DNA of 64,000 bases from Bacteroidaceae bacterium (GTDB taxonomy: Bacteria; Bacteroidota; Bacteroidia; Bacteroidales; Bacteroidaceae), in assembly GCA_017483605.1 (NCBI GenBank), contig JAFUWG010000012.1:55213-119212 (forward strand), in the 5' to 3' direction. Below the pieces are notes generated by a model, which saw nothing but the letters and a program-made list of their open reading frames with translations, ran no database searches and was not told where the DNA came from. The position numbers were made by a program, and so were the translations under genes. Of the stretch, positions 54,640 to 63,910 are shown piece after piece (within the stretch, counting starts at the first letter, position 1; each line of letters opens with the position of its first letter).

Positions 54640-54862
54640 ATATGATATCCTAACCCACGAGGACTCACCGTTTCTTCCCCCGCTGGGGGCAATGGCAGGT
54701 CTTCGGACTTGTCCTCTCCGCTGACAAAACCTTCCCAAGCACGGCTCGAAACACTCCTCACAGGGGGCTTCATGCTCAGTGGCAAACGTGTAGCGGAGAA
54801 CGCACGGACTTACCGCAGCGGGACTGTCGAGGCTTCTCACCCCGTTCCCTTTTCATCGTCAT
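54640..54862 (-). promoter_or_regulatory. Cobalamin riboswitch
   Basis: On the minus strand the sequence runs GGGAACGGGGTGAGAAGCC, then GACAGTCCCGCTGCGGTAAG, GCCACTG, and the B12 box AAGTCCGAAGACCTGCC (at 54689-54710), all conserved elements of the cobalamin riboswitch in the right order. A CCCCCAGCGGGGG hairpin and an A/U-rich stretch lead to the start codon of the DUF4465-like gene. Lack of a clear intrinsic terminator suggests control of translation. Confidence 0.93.
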
Positions 54863-54883
54863 GTTGACGAACCATTACGAGTG

Positions 54884-54891
54884 CAAAGGTA
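54884..54891 (-). promoter_or_regulatory. -7 box of the B12 operon
   Basis: TACCTTTG on the minus strand, just upstream of the riboswitch. It is back to back with the ribF promoter 50 nt away. Confidence 0.6.
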
Positions 54892-54933
54892 CGATTTTTT
54901 GATGAAATGGCACAAAAGTTGCCATAAATATTG

Positions 54934-54941
54934 TAACTTTG
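54934..54941 (+). promoter_or_regulatory. -7 box of ribF
   Basis: TAACTTTG, 14 nt before the ribF ATG at 54956, implying a leader of only a few nucleotides. Confidence 0.55.
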
Positions 54942-54955
54942 CAGCCAAAATCGAC

Positions 54956-55864
54956 ATGAAACTGATAGGCAACGACATAGAGCCACGACCATGTGTGGCG
55001 ACAATCGGTTCCTTTGATGGGGTGCATCAAGGGCATCTGTTCGTCATTCAGCAAGTCGTTCAGCAAGCTCAGGAACGAGGACTCGCATCGCTTGTCGCCA
55101 CCTTCTCCAACCACCCTCTACAGGTGCTTCGTTCCGACCTCCGTCCTCAGTTACTTTCCACCGAGGAAGAGAAAATTGCCCTTTTGCAACGGACAGAGAT
55201 TGACGACATTGCTCTGCTCCATTTCACCAAGGAACTGTCGCTGCTCTCTGCCCGAATATTTATGCAAACCATCCTGAAAGAGCAGTTGCAAGTGCAGGTG
55301 CTCCTGATTGGCTACGACAACCACTTCGGACACGACCACAAGCAATTTCCCGACTATGTACAATACGGAAAAGAGTTAGGCATCGAGGTCATTCCTTGTC
55401 AGGAGCACCAAGGCGGCTATTCCTCCACCGCCATCCGTCAGGCTCTCCTGTCGGGCGACATCGCCACAGCCAACTCGCTGCTGGGCTATCCCTACACCTT
55501 GCAGGGAACGGTGGTGGCAGGATTTCAGAACGGGAGGAAACTGGGCTTCCCCACTGCCAACTTGCAGGTGAATCCGCTGAAACTGATTCCCGAGAACGGG
55601 GCTTATCTGGTGAGGGCAGACGAGGGGTTCGGAATGCTCAACATCGGCACTCGCCCCACCCTCCGCAATGGTACTCAACGCAGCATCGAGGTACACCTGT
55701 TCGACTTTGAAGGCGACCTCTACCAGCACACGCTGAAGATAGAACTGCTGCACCACCTCCGCAAAGAACGGGAGTTCACTTCGCTCGAAGCCCTCAGACA
55801 GCAACTGCACGAAGATGAGGAGACCTGCAGAAAGATCATACATTCCACATATTATACTCTATGA
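54956..55864 (+). CDS. ribF: Bifunctional riboflavin kinase/FAD synthetase
   Basis: 302 aa from MKLIGNDIEPRPCVATIG at 54956; an upstream in-frame ATG at 54881 lies before the -7 box. It makes FMN and FAD from riboflavin. The N-terminal nucleotidyltransferase has SFDGVHQGHL and LIGYDNHFGHD; the middle has YSSTAIRQALLSGDIATANSLLGYPY; the C-terminal kinase has GRKLGFPTANL, ENGAYLV and LNIGTRPTLRNG. The stop overlaps the next gene (ATGA). Length and motifs are normal for the family. Confidence 0.95.
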   Translation: MKLIGNDIEPRPCVATIGSFDGVHQGHLFVIQQVVQQAQERGLASLVATFSNHPLQVLRSDLRPQLLSTEEEKIALLQRTEIDDIALLHFTKELSLLSARIFMQTILKEQLQVQVLLIGYDNHFGHDHKQFPDYVQYGKELGIEVIPCQEHQGGYSSTAIRQALLSGDIATANSLLGYPYTLQGTVVAGFQNGRKLGFPTANLQVNPLKLIPENGAYLVRADEGFGMLNIGTRPTLRNGTQRSIEVHLFDFEGDLYQHTLKIELLHHLRKEREFTSLEALRQQLHEDEETCRKIIHSTYYTL

Positions 55865-56448
55865 TTGAAATACTTGACACATTGGTTTCGCTCGACTTGT
55901 TCAAAGTCATGTTTTGCTGCGACCTGGAGAAGTGCCACGGCATCTGTTGCGTAGAAGGTGATGCGGGTGCCCCCGTCACCATCGAGGAGGTGGAACTGTT
56001 GGAAGAAGCCGTCGAGACAGCCACGGTCTGGGACGACCTCACCCCCGAAGCCCAACGGCAGATTGACAGCGAAGGGGTCGTCTATCCCGACCGAGATGGG
56101 GAACTGGTCACACAAATCGTGAACGACAAAGATTGTGTCTTTGTGAAGCATGAGGGGGGCTGTGCCTTCTGTGCCATCGACGCCGCATTTCGCCAGAGCA
56201 AATTCCACTGGCAGAAACCCATCTCCTGTGCCCTCTATCCCGTGCGTCTCTCGACCGTAGGAGGCATGACCGCCGTGAACGTACACCGATGGGACATTTG
56301 CCAGCCAGCCCGCGAACTGGGCAAGAAACTGGGCATCCCCGTGTACCAATTTCTGAAGGAGCCTCTCATCCGCCGTTTCGGTCAAGCATGGTGGGACGAA
56401 TGCCATCTGGCAGCAGGCGAACTGAAGAAAGCAGGTTACCTCGACTGA
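55861..56448 (+). CDS. DUF3109 family cysteine-rich protein
   Basis: 195 aa. CCDLEKCHGICCVEGDAGAP near residue 19, HEGGCAFCAIDAAF near 100 and KPISCALYPVRL near 120 are hallmark cysteine motifs of the DUF3109/YkgJ-like group, which may bind a metal or Fe-S centre. Its function is unknown. It overlaps ribF by 4 nt, so it is translated with it. Confidence 0.88.
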   Translation: MIEILDTLVSLDLFKVMFCCDLEKCHGICCVEGDAGAPVTIEEVELLEEAVETATVWDDLTPEAQRQIDSEGVVYPDRDGELVTQIVNDKDCVFVKHEGGCAFCAIDAAFRQSKFHWQKPISCALYPVRLSTVGGMTAVNVHRWDICQPARELGKKLGIPVYQFLKEPLIRRFGQAWWDECHLAAGELKKAGYLD

Positions 56449-56543
56449 TGAAAAAACGCCATTTTCTGATGCAGAAAAGCAGAAAAAAACACCTTTTATT
56501 GAAAAAAAATGCTGTGAAAAAGCGTTATTAGGAAAATTTATCA

Positions 56544-56551
56544 TAAATTTG
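56544..56551 (+). promoter_or_regulatory. -7 box of the zinc-finger/response-regulator pair
   Basis: TAAATTTG, about 70 nt before the ATG at 56622. Confidence 0.5.
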
Positions 56552-56621
56552 CAAATTGACAATGGTGTGTGGCATCCTGCCAGCACTGCTGATGTGATGA
56601 ATTTTATACGCTTAGATTGAT

Positions 56622-58082
56622 ATGATAACCATCCAAAACAATGACGGTGACAGGCGAGTGCTTCTGCTCGACAGCCCTTTCGCTCTCGACGAGAGTCCCG
56701 ACTTTCCTGAATACCTCTTCGACGTGGTGTTCATCGCCAATTCTTCTGCCGAGGAAACCAAGACCATCCTCAGCAGCATCAATCCTGTAACCTCCTCCAA
56801 GTGCTGCTACAAGCCTCTGTTCGTGGCGAGTGCGCTGAAGGGGAAGATGGGCAACTACGACGAAATCATTGACGGTTACGCCGACGACTGGAACGCCATG
56901 GAAGTGTTGACGGAGATTGAGAACATCATCGACTACAACAACAAAATCGGGTTGACCACACAGGAAGACCCTATCCTTTCTTCCAACCAGTTCTTCATCC
57001 GACTGACTCGCTACCTGATTTCTCGCAAGAAGACCATTCTGGAGCCTCAACTTGACGTGTCGGCATCCACCGGATACGTGATTCCAGTGTTCGACCTCTT
57101 CTATCGTCTCGGCTTCTACGAACTCAGCGAGTACTTCGTCTTCATGCAGTCAATGACAGAGAAAGGACTCTTCCGCACCAGCAAGTTCGTCAACAAGGTG
57201 TACCTCTGCCCCACCTGCTTGCATTCCCACATCCTGAACATCCACAGTTGTCCGAAGTGCGGTCAGTCATCCATCAAGATGGAAGAAGTCATCCACCACT
57301 TCCGCTGTGCCAACGTGTCTCCCGAGCATACTTACAACTTCGGCGGACAACTGCGTTGCCCCAAGTGCCACAAGATTCTGCGTCACATCGGCGTTGACTA
57401 CGACCGTCCGACCACCATCCATACGTGCAACACCTGCGGCAACACCTTCATCGAGCCAAAGATGAAGACCATCTGCACCAGTTGCCACGAGACACACGAT
57501 GCCGACCAACTGATTCCGCAAGACATCAACATCTACGAAATCACCTCCGAGGGCAAGCAATCCATCATTTCGCCCAACATCGGCTTCACCATCTACACCG
57601 AGTTCTACGACAACTACATCGAATACAACCGGTTCGTCAACCGTATCCGTCTCTTGGCAGAGCAGAAGTTCACGGGTAACATCAAGGGCGACCTGCTCGT
57701 CGGCAAGATTTGGATTCTCAACGAGGACGGCGAGACCATGCCGATACGCTCAGAAGGCATCGAGTTGACCTGCCTCTACTTCCCCACCAACAAGGTGTCG
57801 GCAGCCAACAACATCACCTACATCGGCTCCGTCATCCGCAACTACACGGGCGATACCGAAGAGGGCATCATCAACTTCCAGATTATGCTCGCCGAGACCA
57901 TTCGTGCTGCGGTGCCAATCCTCAACCCGGGGGAGAAGATATGCTGCACCTACATGAAGTTGCACGGCAATCAATCAACCATCGACGACTTCATCAAGGA
58001 GATGGACTTCGTGTCACCGACTCCAGACGACAGCGTGGCATACGACCCCAACGCGCCCAAGAAACCAAAAGAACTACAATAA
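56622..58082 (+). CDS. Multi-CxxC zinc-binding protein, TackOD1-like
   Basis: 486 aa, no signal peptide. An N-terminal alpha/beta region begins VLLLDSPFALDESPDFPEYLFDVVF (to about 180). Five CxxC pairs follow between about 195 and 290 (CPTC, CPKC, CPKC, CNTC, CTSC), enough for at least two zinc sites. The layout resembles proteins with a TackOD1 output domain, which often stand next to receiver domains. The C-terminal third (ITYIGSVIRNYTGDTEEGIINFQIMLAETIR) is alpha/beta. It lies 61 nt before a single-domain response regulator and is probably its output partner. The DNA- or protein-binding target is unknown. Confidence 0.6.
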   Translation: MITIQNNDGDRRVLLLDSPFALDESPDFPEYLFDVVFIANSSAEETKTILSSINPVTSSKCCYKPLFVASALKGKMGNYDEIIDGYADDWNAMEVLTEIENIIDYNNKIGLTTQEDPILSSNQFFIRLTRYLISRKKTILEPQLDVSASTGYVIPVFDLFYRLGFYELSEYFVFMQSMTEKGLFRTSKFVNKVYLCPTCLHSHILNIHSCPKCGQSSIKMEEVIHHFRCANVSPEHTYNFGGQLRCPKCHKILRHIGVDYDRPTTIHTCNTCGNTFIEPKMKTICTSCHETHDADQLIPQDINIYEITSEGKQSIISPNIGFTIYTEFYDNYIEYNRFVNRIRLLAEQKFTGNIKGDLLVGKIWILNEDGETMPIRSEGIELTCLYFPTNKVSAANNITYIGSVIRNYTGDTEEGIINFQIMLAETIRAAVPILNPGEKICCTYMKLHGNQSTIDDFIKEMDFVSPTPDDSVAYDPNAPKKPKELQ

Positions 58083-58143
58083 GCACTAACTATTTTCATT
58101 AACAACACCTTTCTGCAAGAAAGAACTAACACCATATACTATT

Positions 58144-58572
58144 ATGAATAACAATATCCAGCCAGGCATTGAAGTTGAAAAACTCAATGTACTTATCGTG
58201 GACGATGTGCCTCTCAACATCCTTCTTATCAAGAAGATGCTCTCTCAGTACACATTCGAAATCCGTACCGCCAACGGTGGTCAGGCCGCACTCGATGCCA
58301 TCAAGACAAAGAAGCCAGACCTCCTCTTGCTCGACCTCATGATGCCAGGTATCGACGGATTTGAAGTCATTCGCCGCCTCCGTGCCGACGACAGCACCAA
58401 AGACCTCCCCATCATCATCCTCTCTGCCCTCAACTCAGAGCAGGACATCTCAAAGGGTTTCCAACTGGGTGCCAACGACTTCATCAACAAGCCTATCATC
58501 ATGGAGAAACTCCTTGCCAGCGTCACGACGCAAATCAACCTGCAAGGAACCAAGCGCCAGTTGAACGGATAA
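58144..58572 (+). CDS. Single-domain response regulator
   Basis: 142 aa. A receiver domain only: acidic pair Asp20-Asp21 (LIVDDVP), phospho-acceptor Asp64 in LLLLDLMMPG, Ser94 in IILSAL and Lys116 in NKPI, all in place. There is no output domain. An 11-residue N-terminal extension is present. No histidine kinase is nearby, so the phosphate source is unlinked. It is predicted to act with the zinc-finger protein just upstream. Confidence 0.93.
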   Translation: MNNNIQPGIEVEKLNVLIVDDVPLNILLIKKMLSQYTFEIRTANGGQAALDAIKTKKPDLLLLDLMMPGIDGFEVIRRLRADDSTKDLPIIILSALNSEQDISKGFQLGANDFINKPIIMEKLLASVTTQINLQGTKRQLNG

Positions 58573-58608
58573 GAAAAAGAGAGCCTTTCCACAGGCACAA
58601 AACCATAA

Positions 58609-58660
58609 AAGCAAGAACAGAAAGCATGTCTCATTCAGATATGCTTATCTGTTCTTGCTT
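58609..58660 (+). terminator. Hairpin after the response regulator
   Basis: 12-bp arms AAGCAAGAACAG (58609-58620) and CTGTTCTTGCTT (58649-58660) with an inner AAGCAT/ATGCTT pairing; it starts 37 nt after the stop codon. Confidence 0.65.
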
Positions 58661-58675
58661 GTGTTTTCAAAAAAA

Positions 58676-58784
58676 GAAGAATGAAGAGGGAAGAATGAAG
58701 AATACCATGCGGCTTGTTTTTGCAAAGACTTCAATTGTTCAAACACGCCGCATGGTATTCTTCATTTTTCCCTCTTCATTCTTC
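58676..58784. terminator. Long hairpin between convergent response regulator and hisS
   Basis: Two 38-nt arms (58676-58713 and 58747-58784) match with one mismatch, with a 33-nt loop. The distal parts of the arms are made of GAAGAATGAAGA-type repeats and the part next to the loop is GC-rich (CCATGCGGC). The right arm overlaps the hisS stop codon (hisS ends at 58783). It likely acts as a bidirectional terminator. Confidence 0.8.
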
Positions 58785-60138
58785 ATTTAAAAATTTCCAC
58801 CAGTTCCTCCGCACTTACCAACTGCTGCTCACCTGTCGTCATGTTCTTCAGGTTAATCTTCCCTTCAGCCAGTTCGCTTTCGCCCACGATGGCGACAAAC
58901 GGAATCCCCTTCGCGTTCGCATAACTCATCTGCTTCTTCATCTTCGCCGCATCAGGGTAAATCTCCGCACGGACACCTGCAGCACGCACCTTCTTCAGCA
59001 CCTGCAGACAGAAGTCAGCCTCCGCCTCGCCAAAGTTCACAAACAGCAACTGAGTCGCGTTCACAGCCTCCTTCGGATAGAGGTCGAGTTGGTTCAGCAC
59101 GTCGAAGATGCGGTCAGCACCAAACGAGATGCCCACACCGCTCAGTCCTGGCATACCGAAGATGCCCGTCAGGTTGTCGTAGCGGCCACCACCCGTGATG
59201 GAGCCAATCTGCACGTCCAGCGCCTTCACCTCGAAGATGGCACCCGTATAATAGTTCAAGCCGCGAGCCAGCGTCAAGTCCAGTTCAATCTCGTTGTTCA
59301 AGCCCGTCAGTTTCGAGAGGATATACTCCGTCTCCTCCACACCCTTCAGGCCTACTTCGCTCTCCCTGAGCACCTCCTTCATCGTCGCCAGTTTCTCCCC
59401 ATTCGTGCCGCTCAGGTTGATGATGGGCTGCAACTTCTCAATCGCCTCCGCAGGGATGCCATCCTCCGCCAGTTCAGCGTTCACAGCCTCCAAGCCAATC
59501 TTGTCCAGTTTGTCAATCGCCACCGTGATGTCCACAATCTTGTCCGCCTGACCAATCATCTCCGCAATGCCCGTCAGGATCTTGCGGTTGTTAATCTTGA
59601 TACACACACGCACGCCAAACCTCGTGAACACCGTGTCCACAATCTCCATCAACTCCACTTCGTTCAGCAGCGAGTCACTCCCCACCACATCGGCATCACA
59701 CTGATAGAACTCCCTGTATCTGCCCTTCTGCGGACGGTCAGCCCTCCACACCGGCTGAATCTGGTAACGCTTGAACGGCAACGCCAACTCCTCTCGATGC
59801 TGCACCACATATCTGGCAAACGGCACCGTCAGGTCATACCTCAAGCCCTTCTCGCAAAAGCGGGCTGCCAACTTCAGCGTGCTCGTCGTCGCCACTTCCT
59901 CCGCCGTCATACCGTGCAGAAAGTCGCCCGAGTTCAGAATCTTGAAGAGCAACTTGTCGCCCTCCTCGCCATACTTGCCCATCAGCGTCGACAGGTTCTC
60001 CATCGCCGGAGTCTCAATCTGCTGGAAACCATACAAGGCATACACCCCCTTGATGGTGTCAAAAATATAGTTGCGCTTCGCCATCTCCACAGGCGAAAAG
60101 TCACGTGTTCCCTTCGGAATGCTTGGTTTCTGTGCCAT
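58783..60138 (-). CDS. hisS: Histidyl-tRNA synthetase
   Basis: 451 aa, normal for HisRS. It charges tRNA-His. It opens with [15 protein letters not shown] (class II motif region), has [11 protein letters not shown], then motif 2-like [18 protein letters not shown] and [22 protein letters not shown]. The histidine-specific [14 protein letters not shown] and [12 protein letters not shown] come next, and the anticodon-binding domain ends the protein. A -7 box lies 31 nt upstream. The stop codon lies at the edge of a long hairpin. Confidence 0.97.
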   Translation of the reverse strand: MAQKPSIPKGTRDFSPVEMAKRNYIFDTIKGVYALYGFQQIETPAMENLSTLMGKYGEEGDKLLFKILNSGDFLHGMTAEEVATTSTLKLAARFCEKGLRYDLTVPFARYVVQHREELALPFKRYQIQPVWRADRPQKGRYREFYQCDADVVGSDSLLNEVELMEIVDTVFTRFGVRVCIKINNRKILTGIAEMIGQADKIVDITVAIDKLDKIGLEAVNAELAEDGIPAEAIEKLQPIINLSGTNGEKLATMKEVLRESEVGLKGVEETEYILSKLTGLNNEIELDLTLARGLNYYTGAIFEVKALDVQIGSITGGGRYDNLTGIFGMPGLSGVGISFGADRIFDVLNQLDLYPKEAVNATQLLFVNFGEAEADFCLQVLKKVRAAGVRAEIYPDAAKMKKQMSYANAKGIPFVAIVGESELAEGKINLKNMTTGEQQLVSAEELVEIFK

Positions 60139-60169
60139 AATCCTTCTTATTACCTTTTGAAATTTTGTG

Positions 60170-60177
60170 CAAAGGTA
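60170..60177 (-). promoter_or_regulatory. -7 box of hisS
   Basis: TACCTTTG on the minus strand, 31 nt upstream of the hisS ATG. Confidence 0.6.
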
Positions 60178-60710
60178 CGGAAAAAAATGAAGAATGAAGA
60201 ATGAAGAATGAAGAATCTTTGGAAATCTTAAAAAACCAAAGAATCATTTTCTTGGCCATAATCGTATTTGTTCCAAAGTTCGCGAGGCAAAGATACTGAA
60301 AACTTTCCACATCGCAATGGATACGACAGACAAATTGGGAGGAATAGTGTCATTTGCAGCAGATGATTGATTTGCCCGTATCCACCTCGGTCTTTCGCCC
60401 TACAGTGCTTCGACCTGTTGCCGCATAGCACTTCTCTCTATTGCCGCATACGACCAACGAGTCTTACGGGTTACGACCTCGGATTCATTGTATGGATTGT
60501 ACAATTCATATAATGGATTGCACAATTCTAAGTATGGATTGCAGGATTCATAGAATGGTTTGTAAAGAAGAATTGGATGCTTTCGGCGGAAAAGAGTATC
60601 TTTGCAGATGGAAAGATAGCGAGAAAGCCTATGGCTTGATGCCTGTCACCATTCCGACTGCAAAGATACAAAAAAATAAAGAAAAAAGCAACTATTTTTT
60701 ACATCTTATA
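60178..60710. other. Gene-free region between hisS and traX-like gene
   Basis: Holds an AATGAAGAATGAAGA tandem repeat near 60186-60216 and a 21-bp tandem repeat (60492-60562). A short frame on the plus strand (60441-60815) is mostly the translation of the repeat and overlaps the opposite gene, so I do not accept it. Nothing else was recognised. Confidence 0.5.
60492..60562. repeat. 21-bp tandem repeat
   Basis: ATGGATTGTACAATTC-type units start at 60492, 60513, 60534 and 60555, exactly 21 nt apart; the third is diverged and the fourth partial. Each full unit contains a near-palindrome (GGATTGTACAATTC). Confidence 0.8.
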
Positions 60711-61433
60711 TCACATCATCCTTGCCAGCAAGCCAATCAGTGCCATGTGGGCAGGGTAGTAATAGTAGAAGAACTTGCCGAGCCAGCGGCAGCGGCCTCG
60801 CTGTCCATTGTATAGTGCCAGCAACGGCACCGCTAACCAACAAGCCATGTGAACCATGCCGTAGGTCTGGCTGTGGAAGATGAAGAAGGCTACGGCGTAG
60901 AGCGTGATGATGAGCATCATCCACAACATCTGCTTGTAGAAGTCTCCCCTGCTCCGCCCTATCATGAGGATGGCGAGTGGGGCGGCGCAACTCCAGTCGG
61001 ACGTGAAGGTGAGCACGCAAGCCAGCAGCGTGACGGCGACCTTTTGCCAACATGCCAGCCGCTCCATGTCCCACACCTTGAGCAGTATCAGCCCCCACAG
61101 GAGGGGCCAGGCGATGCTTGTGGCATTGAAGAGCAGGTTGTCCAGCGGATTGAAGCCCGACATATTAAAGTAGCAGAAAGCAAAGTGGCTCACCACCGCC
61201 AGCACGAGCATACGCCACAGGTAGCGGCGGTAGTCGTGGGTATGGTAGTAACCTTCTGCCACGAAGAATATCATCATCGGAGCCGTCAGCCGTCCGATAC
61301 AGTGCAGCCCAATCTGAATGGGCGTCTCTGTCTGCTGGTAGGTCTCAATGCCCACCCAGGCAAGATGGTCTATCGTCATCGCAATGATGGCGATGACCAT
61401 CAGCGCATTTCCGCTTAGTCCTTTTACTATCAT
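60711..61433 (-). CDS. TraX-family multispanning membrane protein
   Basis: 240 aa with about 7-8 hydrophobic segments. The N-terminus KGLSGNALMVIAIIAMTIDHLAWVG and the following CIGRLTAPMMIFFVAEGYYHTHDYRRYLWRM carry the conserved TraX signature (DH, GR-P-F, EG, H-T). The segments FNPLDNLLFNATSIAWPLLWG and KFFYYYYPAHMALIGLL near the end are also family-like. TraX acetylates pilin in F-plasmid transfer, but chromosomal members may acylate other surface molecules. It is 6 nt after the receptor gene and shares its transcript. Confidence 0.88.
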   Translation of the reverse strand: MIVKGLSGNALMVIAIIAMTIDHLAWVGIETYQQTETPIQIGLHCIGRLTAPMMIFFVAEGYYHTHDYRRYLWRMLVLAVVSHFAFCYFNMSGFNPLDNLLFNATSIAWPLLWGLILLKVWDMERLACWQKVAVTLLACVLTFTSDWSCAAPLAILMIGRSRGDFYKQMLWMMLIITLYAVAFFIFHSQTYGMVHMACWLAVPLLALYNGQRGRCRWLGKFFYYYYPAHMALIGLLARMM

Positions 61434-61439
61434 CCTTAA

Positions 61440-63848
61440 TTAAAAATCAAGACGATAGAACACGTTGGGCAGAGAGATACCGGACTTGTCGGTACGCACA
61501 TCGAGAGTGCCAAGGTCGAAACGCTGATATTGAGGAGCCTTGGCACCGAGGATGTTCAGGCCCTCGAAGGCGATGGTATGACTCACACGGCGTTTGTTAA
61601 TCTTATAACTGACGGTCAAATCTACGATACTCGTCGGGTCAAATCGCTTCGAGAACGCTTCGTTGTCCTTATAGATGGGTGTGTCGTCGATGATGCCCTG
61701 TGCGATATGGGTTCGCATCGCATCTACATCGATGGGCGTATAGCGCAAACCGCCCTGGATGCTGTACTTGGCACTGACATTGAGCACGTTTTTGCCTATC
61801 ATCCACTCCTTACCGCCCAAAATCTTAAACATGAAGCCGCGGTCGTAGAGTTGGTTGCGCCAGATTTTGTCCTCGCCCCGGTATTCCGACTTGTAGAGCG
61901 AGAAGTTTGTCTGGCCGAAGAAGCCGTGACTCATGTAGTGCTCCAGCGTGATGTCGCCGCCATAGTTGCGGGTGTTGCCCTTGTTCGTGAGCGGCTCGTC
62001 GGTGTAGGCGAAGAAGCGGTTCACGACGCAGTAAGTGCTGCCGTTCGTGCCCACAGGCGTGTCGAAACCATACTGATAGAACAGGTTCAGACGCAGGTTG
62101 AGGTTGTCATTGAACTTGTGGGCATAGGTCGCCTGCAGGTGGTGGGCCTTGGTCAATCCGAGGTCTTCGTTCACCAGTCGTCCACTGGTGGGGTCGCGGT
62201 AGAAGTAGGCATCGAGTTTCTCCACCATCGAGTGCAGACCGTAGCCCAGTGAGATGCTACCGCCATTGTAGGGCTGCCACTTCATGCTGGCACGCGGCTC
62301 TACGGAAAAATCCTTTGACAGCAGGAAGTAGTTGGCTGCCACGCCCAGTGACATGCTGAACTTGTCGCTCAATGTGAAGAGGTTCTGCCAGAAGGCGCTG
62401 ACCAGTCCCGTATTATCCTTCATGTCGGTGTAGGTCTGCATGGTCGAAGGGTCGGCATAGAGACGATCCACGCTGCTGTAGCGCAGGTCGAAGAAGCGGT
62501 GCGAGTATTCGACGCCGAACTGCGTGAGCCATTTTGCAGATACCTGCTTCGACAGTTCGGTGTTCACGAGCAGTCGGTCCTCGTTCTGCTTCTGATGGCT
62601 GAAGAGGTACTGCTTCTCGGGCTCTTCATAGGCCAGCGGGGTTTTCAGCACGCCGTTGGCATCGCGCTCCAGGCCGAAGTAGTAGGTATCCATGTCGATG
62701 TGCTGCATGTTGTAGGCCGCCGTGGTGCGCCACGTCCACTTGTTGCCAAGGTGAATCTTGTGAGAAACGCCAGCCAGCAACTGCGTCATGTCGCCGTCGT
62801 TGTTCGAGGCATCGTAGGCCGAGTGCATATCCTCCAGAGGCATACGCTCGTCGTGAGTCTTGTCGAGCAGCGCCAGACCGAACACCGAGAAGGTGCCTGC
62901 GTGCTTGGTGGGCAGGTTCAGTTTCCACGAGAAGTCCTGGAAGGCGAGGTGCTCGCCATCGGTATCAACCAGTCCGAGTTTGTCCACGAGCGAAGTGAAA
63001 CCGTAGCGATAGTTCACGATATAACTCGCGTTACTCTTCTTCGAGAGCGGGCCTTCCAGCGTCAGTTCCTCGAAGGCCGAACCCAGTTGCAGAATGTTCT
63101 CGTGCTTGGCGTTGTTACCCGGTCGCATCTTCACGTCGAACACACCGCTCAGGGCGTTCGAGTAGTTGGCGTTAAAGGTCGAGGTAAAGAAGTCGCTGTT
63201 GCCGATGACGTTGGCGTTCAGTCCGCTCACCAGTCCGAAACCCGCGTTCCACATGTCGTTGTAGTGGTTGGGCGTAAAGACCTCCACGCCCTCTATGCGG
63301 TACTGCATACGCTCCGGGGCGTTGCCGTGGACGGACAGACCGCTGCCGTCAGCCTCGCCCGACACACCAGCAAAGGCCATCACCAGTCGGGCAGGGTCGT
63401 TGGCACCGCCAGCAAATCGCGTGGCCTCCTCCATCGAGAGCATCACGCCGCCAGTCAGCACGGCAGGGTTCACCGTCGCCTCCTTGTTGATGCGGGGCTT
63501 TACCACCACTTCCGAAAGTTCCCTGCTGTTCTCACGCAGTGCGATGTCGAGCACCACCTCCTTGGCACCGGAAATCAGAATTTCCTTCATCACGCTCGGC
63601 TCATAGCCAACGTAGGTGGTTTCAATCGTGTAGCGTCCACCTTTGCTGATAGCAATGGTGTAGTTGCCATCCAAATCTGCCACGGCACCCACTCCCGAAA
63701 GTTCAACAATCTTCACGGCGGCTCCCGTCAGCGGTTCGCCGGTGATAGCGTCCTTCACTATTCCTCGCAGGGTCTCAGCCTGCATGTTCATTGTGCCGCA
63801 GATGGTAAGGATGGCGGCGAGCATCCAAAGTTTCATTCTTTCTTTCAT
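61440..63848 (-). CDS. TonB-dependent outer-membrane receptor
   Basis: 802 aa from MKERMKLWMLAAILTICG (ATG 63836 also possible). After the signal peptide (ending NMQAE) a carboxypeptidase-like beta-sandwich domain appears (LRGIVKDAITGEPLTGAAVKI, DLDGNYTIAISKGGRYTI, YVGYEP), then the plug (RELSEVVVKPRINKEATVNP, ARLVMAFAGVSGEADGSGLSVHGNAPERMQYRIEGVEV). A long barrel follows and ends VFYRLDF, a typical C-terminal aromatic signal. There is no SusD partner. The ligand is unknown. The gene starts a two-gene unit with the TraX-family protein. Confidence 0.87.
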   Translation of the reverse strand: MKERMKLWMLAAILTICGTMNMQAETLRGIVKDAITGEPLTGAAVKIVELSGVGAVADLDGNYTIAISKGGRYTIETTYVGYEPSVMKEILISGAKEVVLDIALRENSRELSEVVVKPRINKEATVNPAVLTGGVMLSMEEATRFAGGANDPARLVMAFAGVSGEADGSGLSVHGNAPERMQYRIEGVEVFTPNHYNDMWNAGFGLVSGLNANVIGNSDFFTSTFNANYSNALSGVFDVKMRPGNNAKHENILQLGSAFEELTLEGPLSKKSNASYIVNYRYGFTSLVDKLGLVDTDGEHLAFQDFSWKLNLPTKHAGTFSVFGLALLDKTHDERMPLEDMHSAYDASNNDGDMTQLLAGVSHKIHLGNKWTWRTTAAYNMQHIDMDTYYFGLERDANGVLKTPLAYEEPEKQYLFSHQKQNEDRLLVNTELSKQVSAKWLTQFGVEYSHRFFDLRYSSVDRLYADPSTMQTYTDMKDNTGLVSAFWQNLFTLSDKFSMSLGVAANYFLLSKDFSVEPRASMKWQPYNGGSISLGYGLHSMVEKLDAYFYRDPTSGRLVNEDLGLTKAHHLQATYAHKFNDNLNLRLNLFYQYGFDTPVGTNGSTYCVVNRFFAYTDEPLTNKGNTRNYGGDITLEHYMSHGFFGQTNFSLYKSEYRGEDKIWRNQLYDRGFMFKILGGKEWMIGKNVLNVSAKYSIQGGLRYTPIDVDAMRTHIAQGIIDDTPIYKDNEAFSKRFDPTSIVDLTVSYKINKRRVSHTIAFEGLNILGAKAPQYQRFDLGTLDVRTDKSGISLPNVFYRLDF

Positions 63849-63910
63849 GTCTATATTATATATTACCTTGTTATACTTTCATTTTGTCTTCCACGAAGCC
63901 TACTTTCTGT

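Noticed and set aside
60441-60815. 124-codon plus-strand frame
   Set aside because: Mostly the translation of the 21-bp repeat (repeated MDC segments) and it overlaps the TraX-family gene on the other strand.
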